64,000 bases of DNA from JBMNIZ01 sp050951405 (GTDB taxonomy: Bacteria; Bacillota; DULZ01), in contig JBMNIZ010000004.1 in NCBI GenBank assembly GCA_050951405.1, positions 5,254 to 69,253 on the forward strand, read 5' to 3'. Every line of letters starts with the position of its first letter. Position 1 is the first letter of the stretch. Of this stretch, positions 36,774-45,292 are shown piece by piece. The position numbers and the translations under genes are program-made. The notes under the pieces are model-generated. The model was given only the letters and a program-made list of their open reading frames with translations, was not told the DNA's origin and made no database searches.

Positions 36774-36802
36774 AAAATACCACTTGACAGGGATTTTGTC
36801 AA
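36774..36802 (-). promoter_or_regulatory. Sigma-A promoter of the hrcA operon
   Basis: -35 TTGACA (36797-36802), 17-base spacer, -10 TATTTT (36774-36779); CIRCE follows 13 bases later, over the likely start of transcription. Confidence 0.85.
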
Positions 36803-36891
36803 GGTAAAGATGAGATTTCAAGACATTCTACAAAAAGCAAAAGCCGATTTCTTCCGCGGATCGCTCGGCTGCCGGGCGGTTGAGGTTCATT

Positions 36892-38031
36892 TCACACAAA
36901 TTCCTGCCAAACAAAATTGGCCAAGGGCAGGCCTTTAGCAGTCAGACGTAGGTAGCCACCGTCTTCCTCCAAAAGACCCAAATCAGTAAAACGGCGAACC
37001 GCTTCCGGAAAAACGGCAAACAGCTCCATGCCAAAGCGCTGGCAAAATGCCTGCAAATCTATCCCTCGCAACAGACGAAGCCCCAGAAGCACCGTTTCCA
37101 CCATTTCTTCCTGCAGATCCAGCTCGGTCTCTTCTGCCACCGGCCTTAAATTCCTTTGCAGACGGGAAATGTACTCGGCTAAACCGGCAAAATTGGTCCA
37201 TCTTTTTCCTCCGCACCAGGAAGAAGCAGCCGGTCCCAAGCCGAGATAGTCTTGGTTTAACCAATAGCGGCAGTTGTGTTTGCTGTGAAAGCCCGGACGA
37301 GCAAAATTGGAAATTTCATAATGCTCGTACCCTGCCCGGTGCAGGTAAACACGGGCAAAATTATACATGGTCAAGGCCAATTCGTCATCCGCAGGAAGAA
37401 GTTTTCCCTCTTCCACCAGTTGTCCCCAGAGGGTGTTGGGTTCCAAGATTAAACCGTAAACAGACAAGTGTTCCGGCTGCAAGGAAACAGCTTGACACAG
37501 GGTCTCTTCCCACTGATCCAAAGTCTGACCGGGTAAACCGTAAATCAGATCCAGGCTCAGATTATCAAATCCCGCCTCCCGGGCCAGAGAAACAGCTTCT
37601 CTGATATCTTCTGGCCGATGTTTCCTGCCCATGGCTTCCAGCAGCATGGCATCAAAGGACTGGGCCCCCAGGGAAAGCCGGTTAACCCCGTTTTCCCTTA
37701 ATGCCTGGAGTTTTTCCCGGTTCAATGTTCCTGGATTGGCTTCCACAGTAACCTCTATCTCATCCGACCAGGGGAGAAAATGACGGCAGTTTTCCAAAAG
37801 CCAAACCAATTGCCCGGCAGTGAGACAGGTAGGGGTACCGCCACCGAAATAGAGGGAAGCCAGCTTTTTTTCATGCAGACGGCCGCTTCGGGAATACAGC
37901 TCCATTTCCCTGGCCAGGGCCTGCAAAAAAATCTCCACCAGCTCGGCTTCAGCCATGGGATAGGAAACAAAATCACAGTAATGACACTTTTGCGGGCAAA
38001 AGGGTATGTGCAAATAAAGGCCCAGTGCCAT
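36892..38031 (-). CDS. hemW: Heme chaperone HemW
   Basis: 379 residues. The radical-SAM motif is CPQKCHYCDF: CxxxCxxC followed by Phe rather than the fourth Cys of true coproporphyrinogen dehydrogenase HemN, which marks HemW. SLYFGGGTPTCL, VNRLSLGAQSFD and LDLIYGLPGQT are typical. 18 bases downstream of lepA, the conserved lepA-hemW-hrcA order. Confidence 0.95.
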   Translation of the reverse strand: MALGLYLHIPFCPQKCHYCDFVSYPMAEAELVEIFLQALAREMELYSRSGRLHEKKLASLYFGGGTPTCLTAGQLVWLLENCRHFLPWSDEIEVTVEANPGTLNREKLQALRENGVNRLSLGAQSFDAMLLEAMGRKHRPEDIREAVSLAREAGFDNLSLDLIYGLPGQTLDQWEETLCQAVSLQPEHLSVYGLILEPNTLWGQLVEEGKLLPADDELALTMYNFARVYLHRAGYEHYEISNFARPGFHSKHNCRYWLNQDYLGLGPAASSWCGGKRWTNFAGLAEYISRLQRNLRPVAEETELDLQEEMVETVLLGLRLLRGIDLQAFCQRFGMELFAVFPEAVRRFTDLGLLEEDGGYLRLTAKGLPLANFVWQEFV

Positions 38032-38048
38032 AAGCCCATCCCCTTCTC

Positions 38049-39859
38049 CTAATCTTTGATGCTCAGGACTGCCATAAAAGCTTCCTGGGGAATTTCCACA
38101 TTACCCAGCTGCTTCATCCGCCTTTTTCCTTCCTTCTGTTTCTCCAAGAGTTTCTTTTTCCTGGTAATGTCTCCCCCATAGCATTTATCCAACACATTCT
38201 TCCGTAAAGCTTTGACGGTTTCCCTGGCAATGACCTTATTGCCAATAGCCGCCTGGATGGGTACTTCAAACAACTGACGGGGTATTAGCTGCCGCAGTTT
38301 TTCCACCAGGGCCCGCCCGCGAAAATACGCTGCTTCCCTGTGAACAATACAGGACAGCGCATCTACCGGCTCCCCGCTAATTAGAATGTCCAGCTTAACC
38401 AGATCGGAAACCTGATAACCTTTCAAATGATAATCAAGGGAGGCATAGCCTCTGGTCCTGGATTTAAGCTGATCAAAAAAGTCATAAATGATTTCACTCA
38501 AGGGCAGAGAATAAGTTAATACCACCCGGATCGGCGTGATATACTCCAAATTTTCATAAATACCCCTTTTTTCTTGGCAGAGTTCCATGACCGTTCCCAC
38601 AAAATCGGCGGGAACCATGATGGTAGCCTGGACAAAAGGTTCTTCCACAGTTTGAATATGCTGCACCGCCGGCAGATTGGCCGGATTATCCACATAAAGA
38701 ACCTGGCCGTCTGTTTTTGTTACCCGGTAAATCACGCTGGGAGCAGTGGTGATTAGGTTTAAACAGTATTCCCTTTCCAGTCTTTCTTGAATAATCTCCA
38801 TATGCAGCAAACCCAGAAAACCGCAACGAAAACCAAATCCCAGGGCTGAGGAAGTCTCCGGCTCATAAGTCAATGAGGCATCGTTCAGCTTAAGTTTTTC
38901 CAGGGCATCCGCAGGTCCTCATAATCATTGGTCTCGACAGGATACAAACCACAAAAGACCATGGGCTGTACTTTGGTGTAGCCGGGCAAAGGCTCCACCG
39001 CTCCCTGGTGAGCGGTGGTGATGGTATCTCCCACCCGGGTATCTTTCACATTTTTGATGCTGGCGGTAAGAAAACCTACTTCACCGGCAGACAGGGTCTC
39101 CACCAGCTCCATTGACGGAGTAAAGACCCCCACTTCATTGACTTCAAAGCTTTTCCCCGTGGCCATCATTTGAATTTCCATGCCTTTTTTGATCTGGCCT
39201 TCCACCACACGGATATAGGGAATCGCTCCTTTATAACTATCGAAATGGGAATCGAAAATCAAAGCCCTGAGAGGCGCTTCCCGGCTGCCGGCCGGTGGGG
39301 GAATCCTTTTAACAATGGCATCCAATATCTCCTGAACCCCTTCCCCGGTTTTGGCGGAAGCCAGGATGACCTCTTCTCCGTCCAGCCCGATGATTTCCTC
39401 CAGCTCTTTTTTAATTCTCTCCGGCTCAGCATTGGGCAGGTCGATCTTATTGATCACAGGTATAATTTCCAAGTTGTGTTCCAGGGCCAGATACACATTG
39501 GCCAGGGTTTGAGCTTCAATACCTTGGGTGGCATCCACAAGCAAAAGAGCTCCTTCGCAAGCCGCCAGGCTCCTGGACACCTCGTAGGAAAAATCCACAT
39601 GTCCCGGAGTATCAATCAGATTTAAAGTATAAATTTCTCCTTCCAGATGCCGATAATGAAGGCGCACCGCTTTCAGCTTGATGGTAATGCCTCGTTCCTT
39701 TTCCAAATCCATCTGATCTAACAGCTGGGCGGACATCTCCCTCTGACTAACGGCACCGGTATATTCTAAAAGGCGATCGGCCATGGTCGACTTGCCATGA
39801 TCAATGTGAGCAATGATACAAAAATTGCGGATTGTCTCTTGTCTTGCTGCGCCGGTCAT
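38049..39859 (-). CDS. lepA: Elongation factor 4 LepA (one frameshift)
   Basis: Ribosome-associated GTPase. ATG 39859 follows AGGAGG. G1 AHIDHGKST, switch DTPGHVDFSYEVSR and G4 NKIDLPNA are in the first part. The frame is lost near 38915 after NDYEDLR; restoring one G (CGGGATGCC) gives DALEKLKLNDASLTYEPETS and the rest of the protein to RRMKQLGNVEIPQEAFMAVL. The total then fits about 600 residues. A sequencing or assembly deletion is likely. Confidence 0.95.
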
Positions 39860-39920
39860 CTTAACCTCCTCTATAACCTCTATAACCACAAATCCAAAAG
39901 GATTACTGCGTCGAATAATA

Positions 39921-39949
39921 ATTATAACAAATAATTGGGACAGTGTCAG
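39921..39949 (-). promoter_or_regulatory. Sigma-A promoter of lepA-hemW
   Basis: -35 CTGACA (39944-39949), 17-base spacer, -10 TATAAT (39921-39926). Confidence 0.72.
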
Positions 39950-39978
39950 TAAGACCGCCTAGGCAAATTTCCACCGGT

Positions 39979-41579
39979 TCAGCCTGTCCTCCTGATCTTT
40001 TTCAGCAGGATATTCCAAACCATTTCCGCTTCTTCCATTTTAAATAACAGGGATAAAACACTGTAGAGAACTAGCCCTGTAATCACGGACAGGCTGACCT
40101 GCACCAGCTGTCCCCCCTTGGTGCTCACCCCGAAAACCAATTCCGTCCAACCGGCAATCCAGTAGAGAACAATCCCCATCAGAACTGAAGCTGTAAAGCT
40201 TTTGGCAAAAGAAACAGCTATCCTTCCTCCATCAATACTGCCCAATTTTTTGCGCAGAATCCAGAGAAGCAGTACCATGTTAAAAATCCCCGCCAGGGAA
40301 TAGGCCAGCGCCAATCCCCCATGAGCCAAAGGCTTGATCAAAAGGAAGTTTAAAACCAGGTTTAAAATAATGGTCAATACGCCTACGGTGACAGGAGTGA
40401 GAGTATCCTGTAAAGCATAAAAAACCCTGCTGAGAAACTGGATGGCAGAATAAGCAAAAATGCCGATACTGTAAAAAAGCAAAGCGTAGAGCTGTAGCCT
40501 GGGTATTTTCCGCGGTAAACTTGCCCACCTGCAGCAAGAGGCGGATAATCGGCACTCTCAGAACAATGAGACCGGCCGTGGCAGGCAGGGCAACAAAAAA
40601 AATGGAGCGAAGACCCAAGGACATGGCCCGGCGAAACTCCCGGATTTCTTTTCTGGCCGCGTATTCGGTCAGAGGTAGGGAAAACAGCCACTGCAATAGC
40701 AATGGCAAAAACGCCAATAGGCAACTGCATCAAACGCTGTCCCGTCCTCAAGGCGGCCACCATCCCCGGGGGCAGTCCCGAAGCCAGGTTTTGGTTGACA
40801 AAAAGATTGATCTGGGCTACCGATAGACCCACCAGGACCGGTAACATCAATTTTATTAGCCTTTGTACTCCCGGATGACGAAAATTAAAGGAAAATCTGT
40901 AGCGCAACCCTACCCGGAGCAAGGCTGGCAGTTGCACAGCGAAATTAAGAATGGCGCCGGCTACAACCCCGAAGGAAAAACCGGCAATGCCGAACCTTTG
41001 CGCCATAGCAAGAGCCCGACCACAATAATCCCCAGATTGTAAAGCACGGAGCCCATGGCCGGGGCGGCAAAGTGCTTGTAGGAGTTCAAGATGCCCATGG
41101 AAATGCCGCTGAAAAGCCATGAAAACGACCTGGATGAACATAATCCGGGTCAGGTACACAGTGAGCTCCCAGGCTCTCCGGGGCAAAGCCCGGCACCAGC
41201 AGACTTGATCAACTGGGGGGTAAAAACAACGCCCACTCCAATTCCCTACTGCCATCAGCACCAAAATCAGATTGAAAACGATACTGGCCACTTCCCAGGC
41301 CTCTTCTTCTCTTTTGGTGGCAATGTAGCTGGAGAAAACCGGGATGAATGCCGAACTCAGGGCACCTCCCACCAACAGCATGTACAAAAAGTCGGGAACA
41401 GAAAAAGCGGCATTATAGGCATCGGTGATCCGGTTTTGGCCAAAGGTAGCGTAGATGACTAAATCCCGCGCATATCCCAAAACGCGGGAGACAACCATGG
41501 CCACCATAATCAAACCCGCCGCTTTGAGCCACTTTCTTTCCCCCGGACAAGCAAAAAACCCCTTTCCCTTCAACCGCAT
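39979..41579 (-). CDS. murJ: Lipid II flippase MurJ (MviN family), several frameshifts
   Basis: Multi-pass membrane protein that flips lipid II for peptidoglycan synthesis. The N-terminus (KAAGLIMVAMVVSRVLGYARDLVIYATFG, DAYNAAFSVPDFLYMLLVGGALSSAFIPVF) is unmistakable. The frame then changes at several places (about 41260, 41000-41100, 40680 and 40490), and the C-terminal half (AYSAIQFLSRVFYALQDTLTPV) reads in another frame. All parts remain in order, giving about 530 residues when joined. Either a pseudogene or local sequence errors; the density here is the highest in the window outside the mobile elements. Confidence 0.88.
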
Positions 41580-41586
41580 GGCTAAA

Positions 41587-41712
41587 TTATACCATTTCAG
41601 AAATGATCCGCAACCGGGCCGGCTCCATCTCCAGTATTTTTCCCCGTAAGTTCTCCGTGGCCCGCCTGAGATAATCGGCCCTATTTCGTAGCCACAAGTT
41701 CAGCTGCTTCAC
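41587..41712 (-). CDS. Possible 41-residue peptide
   Basis: GTG 41712 opens 41 codons: MKQLNLWLRN, RADYLRRATE, NLRGKILEME and an end PARLRIISEMV. Basic and helical, no membrane segment. It ends 8 bases before the murJ start. There is no convincing ribosome site, so this could be the remnant of a larger gene or chance. Confidence 0.25.
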   Translation of the reverse strand: MKQLNLWLRNRADYLRRATENLRGKILEMEPARLRIISEMV

Positions 41713-41739
41713 TGGTCCAACTATCGCTTCCGGCGAATC

Positions 41740-41910
41740 CTAATAATGGCCTAAGAAGCGAAGAACGGATCCCTCTCCCCCTCCTTCCAAGTAAAGCATT
41801 TGCGGGTAAGGGACATCGACGGCTTGATTGATCCCGTCCAGGGCTGATTGCAAACCAATGACTACCACGACAATCATCAAAAGAAAGAGCACCTTCATGG
41901 GTAAAGTCAA
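41740..41910 (-). CDS. Small membrane protein at the yqxA position
   Basis: About 56 residues: an N-terminal membrane helix (MKVLFLLMIVVVVIGLQSAL) and a short tail (DGINQAVDVPYPQMLYLEGG...LRFLGHY). TTG 41910 is nine bases after AAGGAG. In Bacillus the gene between spoIIP and lepA is yqxA (DUF3679), of similar layout; the relation is inferred from position only. Confidence 0.55.
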   Translation of the reverse strand: MTLPMKVLFLLMIVVVVIGLQSALDGINQAVDVPYPQMLYLEGGGEGSVLRFLGHY

Positions 41911-42040
41911 ATGCAACATCTCCTTCCGCATTAATTGACAGCGTCCTTTATAGACTTGCCAGCCTGCACAAAAAAATAGAAGCCTGACTTTCTCCCTTTC
42001 GGAGTCAAAGTCAAGCTTCAATATCTTATTGGATAAATGA

Positions 42041-43126
42041 TTACAGAAGTTCTGCGATAACCCTGGCAAATAGTTCTATAGCATAAAGTGCCTCTTCCAG
42101 TCTGTTCCGATCGCTCCCCACTTCGATCAGCAGGGAATGGGGATGTAAATGCTGGTTATACCGGCCACTCTGCACTCGATAACCTAGAGACAGACCGGGA
42201 AACAGTTCTTCCATTTTTTCTGTAACCGTCTTGGCAAAATCACGGTTTTTCGTCCAATTGGGATGGTTTAGACGAGCATCACTTCCCACAATCAGCCTGA
42301 TCCTGGCTGACTTTTTCCCATTAATGTTTACTGTCTGAGCTTCCGGCTGCCCTGCATCCCGGTGCACATCAATGACAATTTGGGCTTTAGGATGCTCTTG
42401 GAGAAGCTTTTTCAATGTGGCTTCCGAATTACCATAAGACTTTTCAAACTTTGGGTAATCATGAATTGTTTCAGAGCGGGCTGTGGCGATTCCATACTGG
42501 TTTTTTAGAATCGCCTCCAGGTGAGAGGCAACCTTAACCACACCTGCATTTTCCCCCTCAAGTTTGCTTTTCCCATCTGTTGGAGCATAGGTTTCGGCGT
42601 TGTGAGTATTATAAATAATCAACTGTGCCCCGGTGAGAGGTGGTTCTGTTTTTGGCGGCTGGGACTTTTCCGCCACTTCCGGGGATTCCTCTTCAATAAA
42701 CCCGGGAAATTCAACCAGGGCCTCGTCCTCAAAAAAATCATCATTGTCCCGGGACGCTGCCATTACCTCCAAAGCCCCCAACGCCGATAACCCCGGACTG
42801 AAAAAACTCTTGGGATCATGCAAGTTAATATTAAAAAAAGCATAAGTAGCCTTTTCCAATAGACCTGAATTCTGCCTTTCAGGGTCATGGCCTGAGATGA
42901 TGGGCATGGCCAGTGCCATTATATTTTTGTAGGTGGAAACGTCCACTCCTAGAAAATCTGACAATTCTTTCCAGATTTCACCGGGCATTTCATCCTGGGC
43001 AGAAAGGTCCTGTTCCTTCCCTGGTCCCAGAGCCAATTGTGCCACAATAATGACCAAAAGAACTACAAATGTGAATATGCCTGTATTTCTTAACGTAGAT
43101 GTTTTTTTCCGCCACCGGATTCGCAC
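42041..43126 (-). CDS. spoIIP: Stage II sporulation protein P
   Basis: 361 residues. A membrane helix near residues 16-34 anchors a periplasmic amidase/endopeptidase that with SpoIID degrades septal peptidoglycan during engulfment. SpoIIP segments IIYNTHNAETYAP and IVIDVHRDAG carry likely zinc ligands, and HPHSLLIEVGSDRN is near the end. The start is GTG behind AAGGGGGG. No gpr protease gene precedes it here, unlike Bacillus. Confidence 0.96.
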   Translation of the reverse strand: MRIRWRKKTSTLRNTGIFTFVVLLVIIVAQLALGPGKEQDLSAQDEMPGEIWKELSDFLGVDVSTYKNIMALAMPIISGHDPERQNSGLLEKATYAFFNINLHDPKSFFSPGLSALGALEVMAASRDNDDFFEDEALVEFPGFIEEESPEVAEKSQPPKTEPPLTGAQLIIYNTHNAETYAPTDGKSKLEGENAGVVKVASHLEAILKNQYGIATARSETIHDYPKFEKSYGNSEATLKKLLQEHPKAQIVIDVHRDAGQPEAQTVNINGKKSARIRLIVGSDARLNHPNWTKNRDFAKTVTEKMEELFPGLSLGYRVQSGRYNQHLHPHSLLIEVGSDRNRLEEALYAIELFARVIAELL

Positions 43127-43150
43127 CAGTATGTCCCCCCTTTCAACCCA

Positions 43151-43179
43151 TGCTTATGCTGGAAAAGGGAGTAATATAC
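43151..43179 (-). promoter_or_regulatory. Candidate sigma-E promoter of spoIIP
   Basis: -35-like GTATATT (43173-43179), 14-base spacer, -10-like CATAAGCA (43151-43158). It resembles the sporulation sigma-E pattern and lies 25 bases before spoIIP. Confidence 0.4.
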
Positions 43180-43182
43180 CGG

Positions 43183-43222
43183 AAGAAAAACAGCCCCCCG
43201 GAAAGACTGCTCCGGAGGGCTA
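43183..43222 (-). terminator. Intrinsic terminator after the holin-like gene
   Basis: Minus strand: AGCCCTCCGGA, 7-base loop, TTCCGGGGGGCT, then GTTTTTC. One G/T mispair. It isolates spoIIP from the gene before it. Confidence 0.8.
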
Positions 43223-43225
43223 TTC

Positions 43226-43567
43226 TTAGCGTAACTCTGTAGGTACAAATGCATCAATAACGCCGATGACCAGGGCTGCAAGCAAGGCCCCTAGAATATT
43301 GACACTTAAAAATGACGGAACTATAAATTGAGCTACATAAATAACTACTGCTGCTGTAATAAAACCTACAATACCACGGCCTTGAGGGGATACCTTCTTC
43401 CCCAGAACCGCTTCAACAATATAGCCCAAAATAGCAATAACCACCGCTGCTATCAGGGCACCGGTAAAGCCTCTGACTGTGATCCCGGGCAACAACCAGC
43501 CGATCAACATCAATACCAGGGCCGAAACAACAAAACGGACAATGGTGCCCAGTATTTTCCCATCCAT
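43226..43567 (-). CDS. Phage holin family 4 (YvlD-like) membrane protein
   Basis: 113 residues with four hydrophobic segments (IVRFVVSALVLMLIGWLLPG; ALIAAVVIAILGYIVEAVLG; IVGFITAAVVIYVAQFIVP; ILGALLAALVIGVIDAFVP). This is the superfamily of YvlD-type proteins, called holin-like by similarity only; nothing phage-related is nearby. Function unknown. ATG follows AAGGAGGTG. Confidence 0.85.
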   Translation of the reverse strand: MDGKILGTIVRFVVSALVLMLIGWLLPGITVRGFTGALIAAVVIAILGYIVEAVLGKKVSPQGRGIVGFITAAVVIYVAQFIVPSFLSVNILGALLAALVIGVIDAFVPTELR

Positions 43568-43698
43568 CTTTCCTCACCTCCTTTTTCCCAGTCTTACCAG
43601 ATAGTCTCCCCAAAAAGAACAGGGTTATACAAAAAACGGTAAACTTCCCCAGCAAAGACTGGAAAAGGCAGGAGAAAAATGAAAAAGTATTATTAGCC

Positions 43699-43727
43699 TT
43701 GATTTACCAGAGGTGACATGCTAGAAT
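43699..43727 (+). promoter_or_regulatory. Sigma-A promoter of rpsT
   Basis: -35 TTGATT (43699-43704), 17-base spacer, -10 TAGAAT (43722-43727). Confidence 0.75.
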
Positions 43728-43785
43728 TAGGGTTGTTACTCATATGAGTTCAAACCAGCCCTGACATTAGGAGGTGACAAAGGAA

Positions 43786-44067
43786 GTGCCCAATATTAAA
43801 TCTGCTATAAAAAGAGTGGAGCTGATAAGGAAACGTACCGCCATTAATACTGCTCGAAAATCCGCTATGAGAACAGCCATCAAACGCTTCGAGCAAAGCC
43901 TGACCACAGATAAACCAGAAGTAGCCAGGATCCAGCTGCAAAAAGCCATCAAGACCATCGATACCATGTCGCAAAAGGGCTTGATCCATAAAAACAATGC
44001 AGCCAGGAAAAAATCCTCGCTGCAGAAGAAATTCAACCGGGTCATCAGCAGTCAAGAAGGCCAGTAG
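43786..44067 (+). CDS. rpsT: Small ribosomal subunit protein bS20
   Basis: 93 residues, PNIKSAIKRVELIRKRTAIN at the start and GLIHKNNAARKKSSLQKKF near the end, as in all S20. GTG 43786 is eight bases after AGGAGGTGA; an earlier in-frame GTG overlaps that site. It is convergent with holA on the other strand, the usual rpsT/holA arrangement. Confidence 0.96.
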   Translation: MPNIKSAIKRVELIRKRTAINTARKSAMRTAIKRFEQSLTTDKPEVARIQLQKAIKTIDTMSQKGLIHKNNAARKKSSLQKKFNRVISSQEGQ

Positions 44068-44078
44068 CGGCCTTTTTT
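44057..44078 (+). terminator. Intrinsic terminator of rpsT
   Basis: AAGGCC, loop AGTAGC, GGCCTT then TTTT. The hairpin overlaps the last codons of rpsT. Confidence 0.8.
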
Positions 44079-44090
44079 GCTTATTGCCAT

Positions 44091-45101
44091 TTAAGGAAGG
44101 CAAATCTCCATCAAAGTCTTTTCGAAAAGAGTGGCCGGTTCCCCTTGCCCCGTTTTCATGCGCCACATCCAATCGCCAACAGCTTTCTCCATGGCCTCGA
44201 TTAAGCTCTTCCCTCTGAAAATTCTCCCACCTGTTTCAAAGGCCTGAAGGGCCGCAAACTGTTTGGCCCCCATTTCCCGCCCCAATTGACCAGGGGGGCA
44301 TCCTTTTTCACGCTTAACAGACCGGCCTGCAGAATCAGGCGCAACTGCCTGGTCAGCATCGCCAGAACATAAAGCTCTTCTCTGACCCCAGTCCAGCAGT
44401 TTTCTCAGCTCCACCACGGCCGTACCGAATTCTTTCCGGCCAAGAGCATCGGTCAAAGCAAAAATATTTGCTTCGTCAGAGAAACTGGTCACCGCTAAAA
44501 CATCCGCCAAGTTGATTTGGGACCTTTTCCCCACAAACAGCTCCAGCTTCTCCAACTCCGCCACAAGGCTTTCCAGGGAACCTGCAAACTTATCCAGAAG
44601 ATATTCCTGGGCCTGGTAGTCCATTTTCTTGCCCCGCTTTGCCAGCCATTCCCTGATAAAATAGACCTTTTCCCGTCCTTTTTTGGGAGAAGAAGTTTTG
44701 AGCACAATCCCATTTTTGGCTAATATTTTATATGGCCGGCGCCGGGCATCAACTTGATCGCCAGCCAAAAAAACAAGACAGGTGGTGGGCGAAGGATTCT
44801 CCAGATAAGCAAGAAGCAGTTCTTCTTCATCCGTCCCCTCAAACCAAGGGGCATTCTTGACCACTACTAATCTTTTCTCGCTAAAAACAGGCAGGGTATT
44901 GGCTGCATTGATCACCTCTTCCAGGCTAACCGTGTCCCCGTCAAAGAGAGCATAGTTAAAATCTCTTAAAGACCCCTGGAGAAGCTGTTCCTCCAGCAAA
45001 CGAACCAGATGGCGGGCCAAAAAAGCCTCTTCCCCAAAAAATAGATAAAGAGGCGCAACCTGTCCGCGGCGGATCTGGTTTTGCACTTGTTGGTAATCCA
45101 T
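44091..45101 (-). CDS. holA: DNA polymerase III delta subunit (two compensating frameshifts)
   Basis: Clamp-loader subunit that opens the beta ring. Residues 15-40 (VAPLYLFFGEEAFLARHLVRLLEEQL) and the AAA+-like part (LPVFSEKRLVVVKNAPW; CLVFLAGDQVDARRRPYK) are typical. The listed frame is open throughout but reads wrong sequence between about 44385 and 44300; there the adjacent frame gives ELYVLAMLTRQLRLILQAGLL, the expected family sequence. Two one-base errors of opposite sign would explain this. The C-terminus (WRMKTGQGEPATLFEKTLMEI) is in frame. Confidence 0.93.
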   Translation of the reverse strand: MDYQQVQNQIRRGQVAPLYLFFGEEAFLARHLVRLLEEQLLQGSLRDFNYALFDGDTVSLEEVINAANTLPVFSEKRLVVVKNAPWFEGTDEEELLLAYLENPSPTTCLVFLAGDQVDARRRPYKILAKNGIVLKTSSPKKGREKVYFIREWLAKRGKKMDYQAQEYLLDKFAGSLESLVAELEKLELFVGKRSQINLADVLAVTSFSDEANIFALTDALGRKEFGTAVVELRKLLDWGQRRALCSGDADQAVAPDSAGRSVKREKGCPPGQLGREMGAKQFAALQAFETGGRIFRGKSLIEAMEKAVGDWMWRMKTGQGEPATLFEKTLMEICLP

Positions 45102-45292
45102 GGGCAGGACCTCCCTGTTTCCCTATTGGCATCTATCTTATTTTACCATTGATTTCAGCCACAGGCATTTCTTTATTTCTCAGACCTTCCCTCAACAAGA
45201 CCCCATCTATCCATATTCAGCATATTCAAGGGAAAACAAGCAGCGGATAGATGAGAGAGTGGCTTTTCCGGGGAAACCCTAGTAAAGAAATA

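Noticed and set aside
38885..41579. Programmed frameshifting in lepA or murJ
   Set aside because: No slippery heptamer or following pseudoknot, the shifts occur in many unrelated genes, and the family does not use recoding.
43226..43567. Prophage remnant suggested by the holin-like gene
   Set aside because: No other phage gene is near; YvlD-type holin-like proteins are ordinary chromosomal membrane proteins.
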